64,000 nucleotides of DNA from Onthophagus taurus (taxonomy: Eukaryota > Arthropoda > Insecta > Coleoptera > Scarabaeidae), in the NCBI RefSeq assembly GCF_036711975.1, contig NW_027248941.1, positions 434,001 to 498,000 of the forward strand, read 5' to 3'. This document shows, piece after piece, positions 45,412 to 56,005 of the stretch. Positions within the stretch are counted from its first letter, which is position 1; each line of letters begins with the position of its first letter. The position numbers were made by a program, and so were the translations under genes. The notes beneath the pieces were generated by a model that did no database searches, was not told where the DNA came from, and was given only the letters and a program-made list of their open reading frames with translations.

Positions 45412-46760
45412 ACACAGTTTTGAATTAACACGGCCGTTTTCGAAGACATCGGCCGCCCCCGAGAACACAAAATGTTCATTCTCACTAATGCATAGTTTTA
45501 AATTACGTTAAAATGTTGATATGATAAGAAGGTAGTTACAAACGTACATTTTTAGACTTTTTACAACAGATGGCGCTATCTCCTATGCGTCTTTGTTAAG
45601 TGTCACTTTTTGACGTTTCATTACGAAATAGTTAATTAACTGATTTTGCGTTAGAAATAAAACTAAAACTAGAAATTTTGAGGTTATAACGTTTTTGACG
45701 CACGGCATAACCTGAACATTTCTAGTTTTAGTTTTATCTCTTATTACATCTGCAGAAAAAGTGAGGTTAAAAATAAAACGTCAAAATGAAATGTCACTTT
45801 CCTTAATTTTAATTAATTATCCATTCACTCTGTCTTAAAATCCGTTATGGCCGAGGGCGGCCGATGTCTTCGAAAACGGCCGTGTTGGTTTAAAGCTGTA
45901 CTGAAAAATAACAAAGATTTAAGTTTGTTATCTACCTTATATGCGTCCTAACCTGACTTTTTCAACCCAACCTAACCTCACTTTTTCAAGTGACATTTTT
46001 TGAGGTTTCATTAAAGAAAATTTGATTTAATTTAGCGTTAGTTTTAGTTTTATTTCTGACGCTGGACGATTTAAATAAAAGTTAGGTTAGGTTGAGAAAA
46101 ATGAACAACATAATTTTTCAAGCGCAATAATAACCAATTCGTTACAAAAATTGAATGTACTTACTCTGCCTTAAAAACGGATCCTCCAACTTCATTTAAT
46201 GCCCAAATTGATTAATATAATCGCGATAATTATTATAAAACTTTATCTTGATGCAACAAGTGATTTTTTTAAAGATGTCGGTGCTTATTGACAAATCACC
46301 ATGGTAACGGCAGGGTTGAAAACTTTTAAACGAAAAATTATTTTAGTCGCAAAATTTTCGTACACAAATGCCGATTGAATAAGAAATAAAACGTCTTAGA
46401 CGCACGGCATAACCTCAAAATTTCTAGTTTTAGTTTTATTTCTAACACAAAATGAGTTAAGTACATTTTTTGACACTTAAAAAAGACGCACCTAGCGTAG
46501 CGCCATCTGTCGGAAAAAAAAGTATAAAAATAACTAACGTAACTATCTTCTCATCATGTCAAATATGCTAAAGCAATTTCAAACCACGAAAATCGCTAAT
46601 TATTATTTGATTTCTTTTTTATAGCGTAAAATTTATACGAGTAACTAAAATGACGTAAAATTCTTTTTAGTTTTATTTCTAAACCTAGAAAGTGTGAGAC
46701 AAAATTTTTTAGTGAAACGTCAAAAAAGAACGTCATTTGAAAAAGTGAGGTTAGGTTGTG
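45412..46760. repeat. Family B element split by family A, then a long reversed family A copy
   Basis: The two arms of one family B element lie at 45,412-45,490 and 45,846-45,902. Between them sits a family A copy with CAGATGGCGCTATC (45,569) and a hairpin. From 46,080 a reversed copy runs through GTACTTACTCTGCC (46,157), CACCATGGTAACGGC (about 46,299), a hairpin and AGCGCCATCTGTCGG (46,498). Confidence 0.7.
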
Positions 46761-47303
46761 TCAATATTAAACACCTTTTTTGTCTGGATTTTAATAATAA
46801 ATGATTTTTATTGAACCCTTTTTGTACAAAAGCACAAAAATAAACTTTTAAACGTACAAAACCTAAGATAACATTTGTAGAAAAAAAAAATTAACATTTT
46901 AAGGTTATGTTTTATCGAAATAATAATGATTAGCTACAAAAAGTGATCACAACAAGTTTATTTCCAAAACAATTATTACTCTGCCTTAAGGAAGCACCTA
47001 AACTTATCATTTTTCATCGAAATAAATCTCAATTCGAGACAAAAATGCACAACTCCTTTTTAACTAGAAACGATTATATAAAAATAAATACTCTTTCATT
47101 TACTATAATCTACGTTATATATTTTTTTTTTTCATTAAATTATGACTTAACGATTAATACTATAAAAATCAAAAAAAAGATAACCTCATTTTAACCTAAA
47201 AATTCAAAAAAAAAATTCAAATAATAAGGTTATGTTTTGAATTTGCACTTTTAATTTGATTTAATTAATGGAATATATTAATTATGAGCACCAAATTTAA
47301 TAA
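46761..47303 (-). other. whacked 3' UTR and AT-rich flank
   Basis: The sequence is AT-rich with no repeat module. Open frames here are low-complexity; none resembles a protein. It probably includes the whacked 3' UTR. Confidence 0.4.
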
Positions 47304-48335
47304 TTATTTACTGGAATCGTGTTTTTGATTCTTCATTTTCATAGTTTGGCGAACATGTTCCACTTCAAAATCCCTCTCTGTTAAATTCAGCTTATTTATA
47401 TGAAAAATAAGGTACTCTTCTGTTAAAACGTGCTCGGGGGGGTTCCGCAACAACTGCAACGTCTCGTACAACCCCGGGCACTTCTTTCTTTGCTCGTGCT
47501 TCCCCAAACACCCAATTAAAATAACCAGCGCCGTTTTAAACAGGACTTTAACCCCCTCGCAAAGAAAAACGTCCCAAATCCTCAATAAAGTATCCCAGGG
47601 TAAGGTACGTGTAAAAGCGCATAAAAACCACTCGGTGCAATACAACATTGGTTCGGCGTTAACTTTTTTTAAATGTTTATAACTTGGCATGGAGAGTTTT
47701 TTTAATAATGCTTGTAAAATTAGGCCATCTCTTTGTACGATTTCCATGGATGGGGAGTAATAATCTTGGAGGTATTTATCAGAGATCCTCACCAAACACC
47801 AAAATGCTTGAATTGAAGGCATATGCATCAATAAAAAAGCTGCCACGGGAGCTTGAGCTTGACAATAACCAGCCGAAGGATTATAAACAGTGTACGCTTT
47901 TAAAACATTAAATAATTCTTGTTGGCCCGGCTTTTCCTCAGAAATAAACATCTCGTGATAAGGGAATTGTCGGTGCAAATCCTTTTTGATTTCATCCAAA
48001 CATTTCACATCTCCACTTTCTCGAATCAACTCTTCGTACTTATCCGGGTGTTTATCCAACAAAATCTTTCCCCCACACAAATACAACCAAGCCCTTGGTC
48101 GTATCGACATTGGAATACCTTTATAACAACGATTCCTCAACTTCTTATAATCCTTAATCGTGTAATACTCCCATTTGGATAACATGCTAAGCCATTTGTG
48201 TTCTCTCCTAATCACCGTTTCGGGGGTCGGCGTTTCTTTCGTCCCGTTCAAGATTTTCGACTCATCTTTCAAAAAACCGTACCTATCTACGGAACAAATC
48301 GAGGAAACTTCACTTTCAGCGGAGGCACCAGCCAT
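47304..48335 (-). CDS. wkd: TBC1D10-type RabGAP (whacked)
   Basis: A single uninterrupted exon encodes 343 residues. TBC1D10 proteins stimulate GTP hydrolysis by Rab35 and Rab27; fly whacked acts on Rab35 in tracheal tube growth. The TBC domain covers about 70-285. Visible: YKGIPMSIRPRAWLYLCGG, the dual-finger motifs IKKDLHR with Arg122 and YCQAQ with Gln159, CTEWFLCAFTRTLPW, LRIWDVFLCEG and LVILIGCLG. Both catalytic residues are present, so it should be active. The short N-terminus EDRYGFL-like segment (SVDRYGFLKDE) is also typical. Being intronless is unusual beside its neighbours, but no poly-A tract or target duplication suggests retroposition. It is divergent from the small gene at 48.8 kb. 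Confidence 0.93.
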   Translation of the reverse strand: MAGASAESEVSSICSVDRYGFLKDESKILNGTKETPTPETVIRREHKWLSMLSKWEYYTIKDYKKLRNRCYKGIPMSIRPRAWLYLCGGKILLDKHPDKYEELIRESGDVKCLDEIKKDLHRQFPYHEMFISEEKPGQQELFNVLKAYTVYNPSAGYCQAQAPVAAFLLMHMPSIQAFWCLVRISDKYLQDYYSPSMEIVQRDGLILQALLKKLSMPSYKHLKKVNAEPMLYCTEWFLCAFTRTLPWDTLLRIWDVFLCEGVKVLFKTALVILIGCLGKHEQRKKCPGLYETLQLLRNPPEHVLTEEYLIFHINKLNLTERDFEVEHVRQTMKMKNQKHDSSK

Positions 48336-48822
48336 GTTTTTCCGATTTAGGCGGATATTGTCAAAGGATGTTTAACTCAACGATTCTTGTTGCGTTCATT
48401 TCGTTCGTTTACGGTCCATTTCATTAAAATTTAGGCGAAACGACGCCCGTATTAAGGAAAACTTTGTTTGTTTTCGTCGTTTTTCTACGTCGCTATTTGG
48501 GTGAGGTTCACATTTGACATTTGACATTTCTCAATTAACACACGTGAAGTTAACCACGATTATAATAAACATTCATTTTTACAAGAATTAATTTTTAAAC
48601 ATTGTTAAAATTAACTATTTCTTGTACAATAACAAAAAAGATCATTAATTAAGCGATTAATTTTAATTAAATCAAATTAAAATCGATTTAAAAAATTATG
48701 TGTTGTGAAACATTGGCAGTTGTTTAATGTGAAGTTAGCGAGTAAAATTGTAAGTTTTTTATATTAAAAAAATATGTATTATTTAAAAAATTTTCGAATT
48801 TGTGGATAAAATCGGGTTTAAA
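48336..48822. promoter_or_regulatory. Divergent promoter region of whacked and the small acidic gene
   Basis: 487 bp separate the start codons. No repeat module is present. A segment near 48,690-48,760 (ATTATGTGTTGTGAAACATT) is copied at about 50,150-50,230 within a repeat block. Confidence 0.45.
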
Positions 48823-49136
48823 ATGACTACGCCCGATGAAAACGAAAATGTGCCACTACCTGTCCCGGTTAGTTAAAAACGTCAAAAACATAACCTTAAC
48901 TTGTTAATAATTATTAATTAATTTCAATAACAGGGGTTTTGTTGCAGACAAAAAAGACGGGGTTTATGAAATTGGACGGTACGCATATGCAGAACGATAG
49001 TATCGGCACGTCTGGGAGTGAAATAACGGCTACTTCAGATGAATCGAGTTCCGACGTCGAAATGAGGAGTATAATGAACGATGCCGACGATGAAAAATCG
49101 ATTGAGAATGCGGGTAACTTAAAAAAGAAAGTCTAA
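48823..49136 (+). CDS. Small acidic serine-rich protein, unrecognised
   Basis: Exons 48823-48867 and 48948-49136 encode 77 residues. I do not recognise it. The start ATG is in context AAAATGAC; the intron is GT-AG with a TTGCAG acceptor, and a nearer AG would give an early stop. The protein begins MTTPDENENVPLPVPTKK and has a Ser/Asp/Glu-rich middle (TATSDESSSDVEMRSIMND) and a lysine-rich end (NLKKKV). There is no membrane segment or signal peptide, and it looks disordered, with several casein-kinase-2-like sites. The shared promoter with whacked and clean splicing argue for a real gene; the exact gene model is uncertain. Confidence 0.55.
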
Positions 49137-51050
49137 ATTGAAAATTACAACTAAATAATAACAAAGTAATTTTTAAATTATTTAAAATAAAAATGGTTAA
49201 GTTGACGTTTCATAGATGTCGCTAAAATTTGGTGTAATAAAATTTATTTTTTAAAAATTAAAAAAAATCTTTTAAATTGTTTTTTGCTATTAAAAACTAC
49301 AAAAAAGAAATAATGAATTAATTCGAAATAATAAAACGATTTATTTTAATTACTTAAAATTAAGAAAACTTTTTTATCAACATAACCTCACTTTTACAAG
49401 TGACATTTCATTTTGACTTTTATGTTTTACTAAAACTAACTTACTTTTTGTGGCTGTTTTAAGTGAAATTAGTTCTTCTGAATCGCTGATATGAAAGAAA
49501 ATCGTCGAAGACGTGCTGAGTAAGTAAAATAAATCTTTTTTTTAACGAAACCTCAAAAAATGTCACTTTGAAAAGTGAGGTTAAAATAACACATTTCCGG
49601 CCGCCCCCAAGAGCACGAAATGTTAATTTTCACAAATGTGAGTAAAGATCAAACCTTGATTTCAATGTTTCAGCGCCCGCGATAGCCGGGGGCGGCCGAT
49701 GTCTTCGAAAACGGCCGTGTTGTTTTTAAACTGTGCTAGAAAATGATATTGAGGATCTAATCTCACTTTGCCAATACAACCTAACCTCACTTTTTCAAAT
49801 GACATTTTTTTGATGTTTCACGTTTCATAAAAAAACTTTTAATTTACTCAGTTTCGGAGATAAAACTAAAAAGAAATTTGCGTCATACAAGTTCGTTTTA
49901 GTCACTCATTTTACGTTATAAAAAAATCAAATAAAAATTCGCGTATCTCGTGGTTTTAAATTACATTGAAATTTTTTGAAATTTTCCGACAGATGGCGTT
50001 ACCATGTGCGTCTTTTTTAAGTGACATTTTTGATGTTTCATTAAAAAAAATGTATTTAACTTATCTTCCGTTAGAAATAAAACTAAAAATTTTGAGGTTA
50101 TGCCGTACGTCAAAGACATAATCACGGCATAATCAAATTAAAGTCGATTTAAAAGATTATGTGTTGTCAAACATTGACAGTTATTTAATGTGAAGTTAGC
50201 GAGTAAACAGCGAGTAAATTTGTAAGTTTTTTATACTTTTTATTATTATGTTTGTGATATTTCGTATTTTGTGGGCGGCCGACGTCTTCGAAGTCGGCCG
50301 AGTTTACTTTTTGTGGCTATTTTAAGCGAAATGTAAGTAAAATAATTTTTTTTTTAACAAAACGTCAAAATATGTCACTTGGAAAAGTGAGGTTGGAACG
50401 AATATAAGATAGATAAACAAATATAACACATATCCCGGCAAAGTTTTAAACTTACACGGCCGTTTTCGAAGACATCGGCCGCCCCCGAGGACACGAAATG
50501 TTCATTTTCATAAATGCGAGTTACGAGCGTACCTTTTTAGACTTTTTCCGACAGATGGCGCTACCTCCTACGCATCTTTTTCAAGTGACATTTTTGACGT
50601 TTCGTTAAAAAATGTATTTAAATCACTTTGCGTTAGAAATAAAATTAAAACTAGAAATTTTGAGGCATAGCCCGATAATTTCTAGTTTTAGTTTTATTTC
50701 TTTTTAAATCGGCAGAAAAGTACGAAAATTTTGCGATTAAAATAATTTTTCGTTTAAAAGTTTTCAACCCTGCCGTTACCATGGTGATATATCATTAGTC
50801 AACGACATCTTTTAAAAACATCACTTGTTGCATCAAGAACAAGTTTTATAATAATTATCGCGATTATAGTGATCAATTTTGGTATTAAATGAAGCTGGAG
50901 GGACCGTTTTTAAGGCAGAGTAAGTACAATCAATTTTTGTATCGAACTAGTTTTAGTTTTTTTTTACATCTGCAGAAAAAGTGAGGTTAAGAATAAAACG
51001 TCAAAATTATAAAAGTGGGGTTGTTTCGATACTAGCGACATCTATGAGGC
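49137..51050. repeat. Nested family A and B block between the small gene and ZIP9
   Basis: 49,137-49,370 is unique AT-rich flank. Then come a family B copy with a shortened left arm (49,585-49,738), CAGATGGCGTTACC (49,990), a copied piece of the whacked promoter (about 50,150-50,230), 'GGCGGCCGACGTCTTCG' (50,274), a family B half (50,435-50,520), CAGATGGCGCTACC (50,553), a hairpin, GCCGTTACCATGGTGATATA and the exon-like ATGAAGCTGGAGGGACCG with donor GTAAGT (50,889-50,926). Confidence 0.65.
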
Positions 51051-51464
51051 ATCAACTTAACCATTTTTATTTTTAATAATTTAAAAATTATTTTATTTAT
51101 ATAATTTTGTTGTAATTTTTAATTTAGGGTCTCTTTTTTAAGTTAATATCCGCATGTCGAATTGATTTTTTATCACCCGCCACATCATTATTTGGATTAA
51201 AACGAAAACATAACCTTAAAATGTCAAAAAAAATTTCATAAAAAATCGTTTATTATTAAAATCCAGACCAATATTAATATTAACATTATTTTTTGTTCTA
51301 ATCGTCTTCATTTACGATACAATTATATACAATATACAAAAAATATAAATATTTACATTGTTCAATTTTAAAAGTAATACTTTTTTCAATTAATTTTAAC
51401 CCTAATATAAAGCATACAATTTTAAAATTAATTTCTTTTGATAACCTACAAGTTATTTAATAAA
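51051..51464 (-). other. ZIP9 3' UTR and flank
   Basis: AT-rich sequence downstream of ZIP9 on the minus strand. No repeat or gene is recognised. Confidence 0.4.
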
Positions 51465-52436
51465 TTAGTGGTGATGCCCGATCGATAAAACCAACGGCAT
51501 CAAACACCCCAACACCAAAATCAACAATTCGCCGAATTTCAACCCTTTCGAACCGATATTTACCACGTTCGCTTCGACGTTTTGTAATTTCGAGTAGTTG
51601 TGGTGAACGTTTTGGGTTAATTCCGCCAAAACATGAACCGTAGCGACGTAAAGAAACGTCCCGGCCGAAAATAACATCGCAATCCCTACAAAAATTTAAT
51701 TAATAATCGAAATATTTCAAATTAATTCTTTAACCTGTTCCGTTCATCGAAGTTAAAGTCTCCTTTTGCTCCTTTCCGATCCCAAAGTACGTTAAAAGCG
51801 TTAATAGAGGAGCCGCGGATGAAAAAATCAATAAATGTTTCCTAATTCGTTGCCTTTCGATCCCTTCGTGCAATAAAAATGTAACTAATCCAAAAGCTGC
51901 GGGGGCTTTGTGTAGCATAATTGCTAAAAATACGATTATTTCGACGTCGGCATGACTTGTGGTGGCTGCAGCACCCAAGGCGACTCCATCAGCTGCTGCA
52001 TGCACCACTAAACCAACGGTGGCGGTGATATTTCGTTCTGAAGGGTTTAAATGTTCGTTCCGATTTTGCGAAATTTGATCCACTAATAGCATAAAAACGA
52101 ATCCGAGTACTAAACTAATTCCAATCACGGAAAAAGGGTCGTTATGTTGCGTTGGTTGAGACACCGTGGGGGTTATTTCGTGGTTATCGAAGGTTAAAGC
52201 ACGAACTCCTTCTGGAATTATCACCGCTAAAGCTGTTCCGACTAAAAGGCCTGCCCCTAACACTGTAATTCTTTTTAATTTCTCCTAAAACAATAAAATT
52301 AATCGTTTAATAAGGGCTTAAATTGATTGGGATTGGTTACCTCGGAAAAACTAAAAAATAACGGAATCGATCCGGCTAAATAACTCCCAATTAACATTAC
52401 AATAACTAAAGAGATTAACATTCCTGTTTCTTCCAT
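51465..52436 (-). CDS. SLC39A9: ZIP9-type zinc transporter (SLC39A9)
   Basis: Exons 52341-52436, 51735-52284 and 51465-51685 encode 288 residues (human 307). ZIP9 moves zinc from the secretory pathway into the cytosol. Landmarks: [51 protein letters not shown] and [15 protein letters not shown] (the helix 4 and 5 metal-binding motifs), [29 protein letters not shown] and the C-terminal [15 protein letters not shown]. The histidine-rich loop of the human protein is reduced to TQHND. About eight membrane helices are expected. Introns are about 50 bp. Confidence 0.95.
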
Positions 52437-52984
52437 TGTTGAATGTGTGAATACGTGGATTTAGTTAAAAATTTGTTGATCAATCACTTTGGGTAACCTT
52501 AAAATGAGCCACGTTTGCAATTTAAGCGAAAAATTATTAAAAACGTCAACAAAATTTAATAACTTAATCGCGGTTAAATCTTCAAAGATTTATCTCATCG
52601 TGTTTAATAACATCGACACGATTTTATCTTAAAAACTCGTCTTTATTTGCGATTACACCGTTAGAAGAGAGGTTATGGATTTTTTTGACAACGCAACACA
52701 AATTACTTTTATATCGTTTTTTAGCGAATCTTTTTGTGGCTTCAATTCGATTTTAAATCTAATTTGGGAGTCATTTTTAATGAAATTATCTCCAAAAATT
52801 ACAAATTTATTGAAAAAAACTTGGTATAACAAAAATTTAGGTTATGTTTTATTTTATATACGTCACTTTGACGTTTATTACAACTTAGTAAAAATAAAAA
52901 CACTAAAAATGATATTTTTCGTACTAAAATTTAAAAATCATCGGTTTTTAAATTAAAATAACGTACGTATAAAAAATATAAAAT
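52437..52984. other. ZIP9 5' flank
   Basis: Non-repeat DNA with the ZIP9 promoter. A 93-codon plus-strand open frame (52,675-52,956) is AT-driven (rich in F, I, K, N, L) with no recognisable family, so it is not called a gene. Confidence 0.4.
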
Positions 52985-53640
52985 ATTGTGCCGTTATTTC
53001 TAGTTTTAGTTTTATTTCTAAAGCAAAATGAGTTAAATTTTTTTTTAATGAAACGTCAAAAAATGACAAAAAAGACGCATAGGAGATAACGCCATCTTAC
53101 GGAAAAATCTAAAAGTGTACGTTTGTAACTACCTTCTCATCATGTCAATTATTTTAACGTAATTTAAAACCACGAAAAACGTGAATTATTATTTGATTTT
53201 TTTATAACGTAAGATGAGTGATTAAAATGAACTTCTATGACGCAAATTTCTTCTTAGTTTTATCTCTAAAACTGGGTGAGTTACTTTTTTTTAATGAAGC
53301 GTTAAAAATGTCATTTGAAAAAGTGAGGTTAGGTCATTTTCTAGCACAGTTTTAAACTAACACGGCCGTTTTCGAAGACATCGGCCGCCTCCAAGAGCAC
53401 GAAGTGTTAGTTTTCACAAATGTGGGTAAAGATGAAACCTTGATTTCAATGTTTTAGCGTCCGCGAAGGCCGGGGGCGGCCGATGTCTTCGAAAACGGCC
53501 GTGTTAGTTTAAAACTGTGCTAAGAAATGTCTTATTTTTGTTTATCGATCTTATATTCGTGCCAACCTCACTTTTTTAAACCAACATAACCTCACTTTTC
53601 AAAGTGACATTTTTTGACGTATCATTAGTCAGGTTGAAAA
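52985..53640. repeat. Family A copy with an adjoining complete family B MITE
   Basis: Family A part: TTTCTAGTTTTAGTTTTATT, AACGCCATCTTACGG (53,089), AACCACGAAAAACG. Family B part at 53,343-53,521 (179 bp): AGCACAGTTTTAAACTAACA to its inverted end, loop with 'GTTAGTTTTCACAAATGTG'. Confidence 0.75.
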
Positions 53641-54426
53641 ACTTAACAAAAAATTATTTTATTCACAACATTTTCGTAACTTTTCTGCCTATATAATAAG
53701 ATTAATAAGAATAGTCAAAATTTTTAAATATCAATACCAACCTTAATTTCTAATTTTTTTTATTATATTTTTGTTTTTATCACATATTTTAAGACATTTT
53801 ATAAAAATTAAGAATATATCAAAATGACATTGACATTTCAAACCGGAAGTTGCTTATATCTTGAGTAATATTGGAATTAAACGTATCAAGTTTGGGCTCA
53901 GTTTAAAGGATTAAATTAATTGACATAACAAATATGTCAAAATTGAGGTTGACATTTTACACCTGAAGTTAGTAATCATATAATAGACAAATGGACAACT
54001 TCATGGTGTTCATTCATGATGTATTCTTTATTAAAAAACCTTTAAAATGTTTAAAAAACATTTGCCTTGAATGTTTTTAGTTCTAACACAAAACCTAGAA
54101 ATATCTAGGGACTTTTCGAGGTGCCGCCAACTTCAAACGAATCGACATTATTCTGTCAAAGATAAATCATAACCTAAAAAAATAATTTTGTGGGTTTATT
54201 TTGAATAAAACTAATTTATTTCTTACATTTAACAATAAAATACACCATAAAATGCGTTTTGGTCACATTCAATTACATAATACAATATAGTAGTAATTAA
54301 TAAGATTAATAAATACATATTTTATCAGTTAACCTCACTTTTCCCTAATTTAATAAATGCTTAGTATCTTAACATCAACATTAATTTGGAGAAATATATT
54401 TTTGGTAATGGGAAGAAATTTATTTC
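53641..54426 (-). other. Pis 3' UTR and flank
   Basis: AT-rich DNA downstream of Pis. No clear repeat module or gene; a short 'CTAGAAATATCTAGGGAC' inverted motif lies at about 54,095. Confidence 0.35.
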
Positions 54427-55198
54427 TTAATTAGTTTTCTCTCGCAGAGCTTTTCGCTCGTTTATATCGATAATCGATAAATTTTTAGCAGCCACGATGC
54501 AATGCAAAATCGAGATTAAAGCCTTCGCAATCGCTACGGGGGCCGACAAAAATATTCCAATTCGAATTAAAGAGGTGTCCATCACTAAAATTCACCAAAA
54601 TTAATCAAATTATCTAACAAAATTAAGAATCTCACCAAGTGGCCCCTCTGTGAAATACAACAAATACAACAAAGCATAAAATAACTCATTTCCAGCACAC
54701 ATAAAGAACAAAACTTTTCTATCGGTGTAATAAAGCCTCATAATTGGGTGCGAGGACATATCGACGAATTTATGACTGGTTTTTCCTTGCAATAACGACG
54801 TGTGGAGGTAAATCCAATGACAAGGGATATCAACACTCATTGAAATTAAGAACCAAAACATAAATCGTGGGTAGAAATGAGCCAAAACAGCACAAAGACA
54901 CATTGTACCACACCGATCGGTTAATTGATCCAAAATAGCGCCGAATTTAGTCGATTGATTGAAATGTCTTGCAGCATGACCATCAACTGCATCTAATAAC
55001 GCAGATGTAACATAACAAGTCGTGGCTATGATGTAATTAGTAGGCATGAAATAAAATGAGATAATCGCTAGGATTACTCTTAAAAATCCTAAAAAATTAA
55101 ATCATGTTATTAAAAAGGTATTAAACGAGTTAATTAATTAATTAATTACCTATGATGTTGGGGTAAAATAAAAAGATATTTTCCTCGATCTCAGACAT
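54427..55198 (-). CDS. Pis: Phosphatidylinositol synthase (CDIPT)
   Basis: Exons 55150-55198, 54636-55088 and 54427-54584 encode 219 residues (human 213). The enzyme makes phosphatidylinositol from CDP-diacylglycerol and inositol in the ER. The CDP-alcohol phosphotransferase motif is complete: Asp49, Asp52-Gly53, Ala56-Arg57, Gly66, Asp70 and Asp74 in DAVDGHAARHF and FGAILDQLTDR. FYPNIIGFLRV at the N-terminus, SMSVDIPCHWI, SHPIMRLYYTDRKVLF and the C-terminal AAKNLSIIDINER are family landmarks. All introns are GT-AG. It is head to head with the long gene to its right. Confidence 0.96.
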
Positions 55199-56005
55199 GG
55201 TGAACTCGGACTATTTTTAATTGAATTTTATTACTTCTACGGTATCTTTCGTCCAATCCCGTTTTATGTTTTATTGATTTTATTGCGTTGACAGCTTGGT
55301 ATTGTTATTATTTTAGAGTAATAAGATAAATTGTTTAAATAAAAACTGATTTAAAAGATGAAGAAAAATGTTTACGTCAAAGTGACGTTTAATAAAAAAT
55401 TAAATTTTAGGTTATAAATATTTATAAATTTTATTTAATTAGAGATATTAATGTTTAATTAATTTATATTTGTATTTGTGTGAATTAATTGATTAAAAAA
55501 TTGATTTGTAATAATTAATTTTAGTTAAAAAAGATTGTTTAAATTATTTTTTTTATTTGTAAGTTGGTACTAAATTATTTTTATTTATTTTTTTTTTGAT
55601 TTAATTAATTTTGGTTTTATTTTGATTAATTTGATTAAATTTGATTTTAAAAATGTAATAATAATAATAATTATTGTTATAATTAAGCGTGGGTTGTTAT
55701 TAAAGAAACGATAATAATTTAAGTTGGTAATAACGGTGTCAAATTCGACCCCAGTCGGTCGTCGCAAGATGTCGTTGCGTACGCGTTCCCTTTTTGCGCA
55801 CTGAATACACTGAAAAAGAGCAATGGCGGACGCGGAAAATGAGTTTTGCGTGTGATTCGAGGCCCCAAACTCGCGAAATCAAAGCGTCATCGTTGCGGTG
55901 CGTCGGGGTGTATTAGCCCCCGACGATGGGACGGCGACTTTGAATGGTCGAGTCTTTGTGCTGACGACGATCAACCGACGACGTTGTTATAGAAGAACGG
56001 TTTAA
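55199..56005 (+). promoter_or_regulatory. Divergent promoter and long CpG-rich leader
   Basis: From about 55,745 base composition changes to clearly GC- and CpG-rich sequence, in contrast with the rest of the window. An 11-codon upstream ORF, ending in TGA, runs 55,823-55,855 and begins in GCAATGGCGGAC, which resembles a YY1/Pho-type AATGGCGG site. The leader before the long CDS is therefore at least 180 nt. Confidence 0.5.

Noticed and set aside
46943-47194. 83-codon plus-strand open frame downstream of whacked
   Set aside because: Low-complexity and AT-driven, with no motif; it lies in the probable whacked 3' UTR on the other strand.
47304-48335. whacked as a processed retrocopy
   Set aside because: It is intronless, but the catalytic residues are intact, the promoter is shared with a neighbour, and there is no poly-A tail or target duplication.
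52675-52956. 93-codon plus-strand open frame upstream of ZIP9
   Set aside because: It is dominated by F, I, K, L and N as expected from AT-rich noncoding DNA, has no recognisable motif, and lies in the ZIP9 5' flank.
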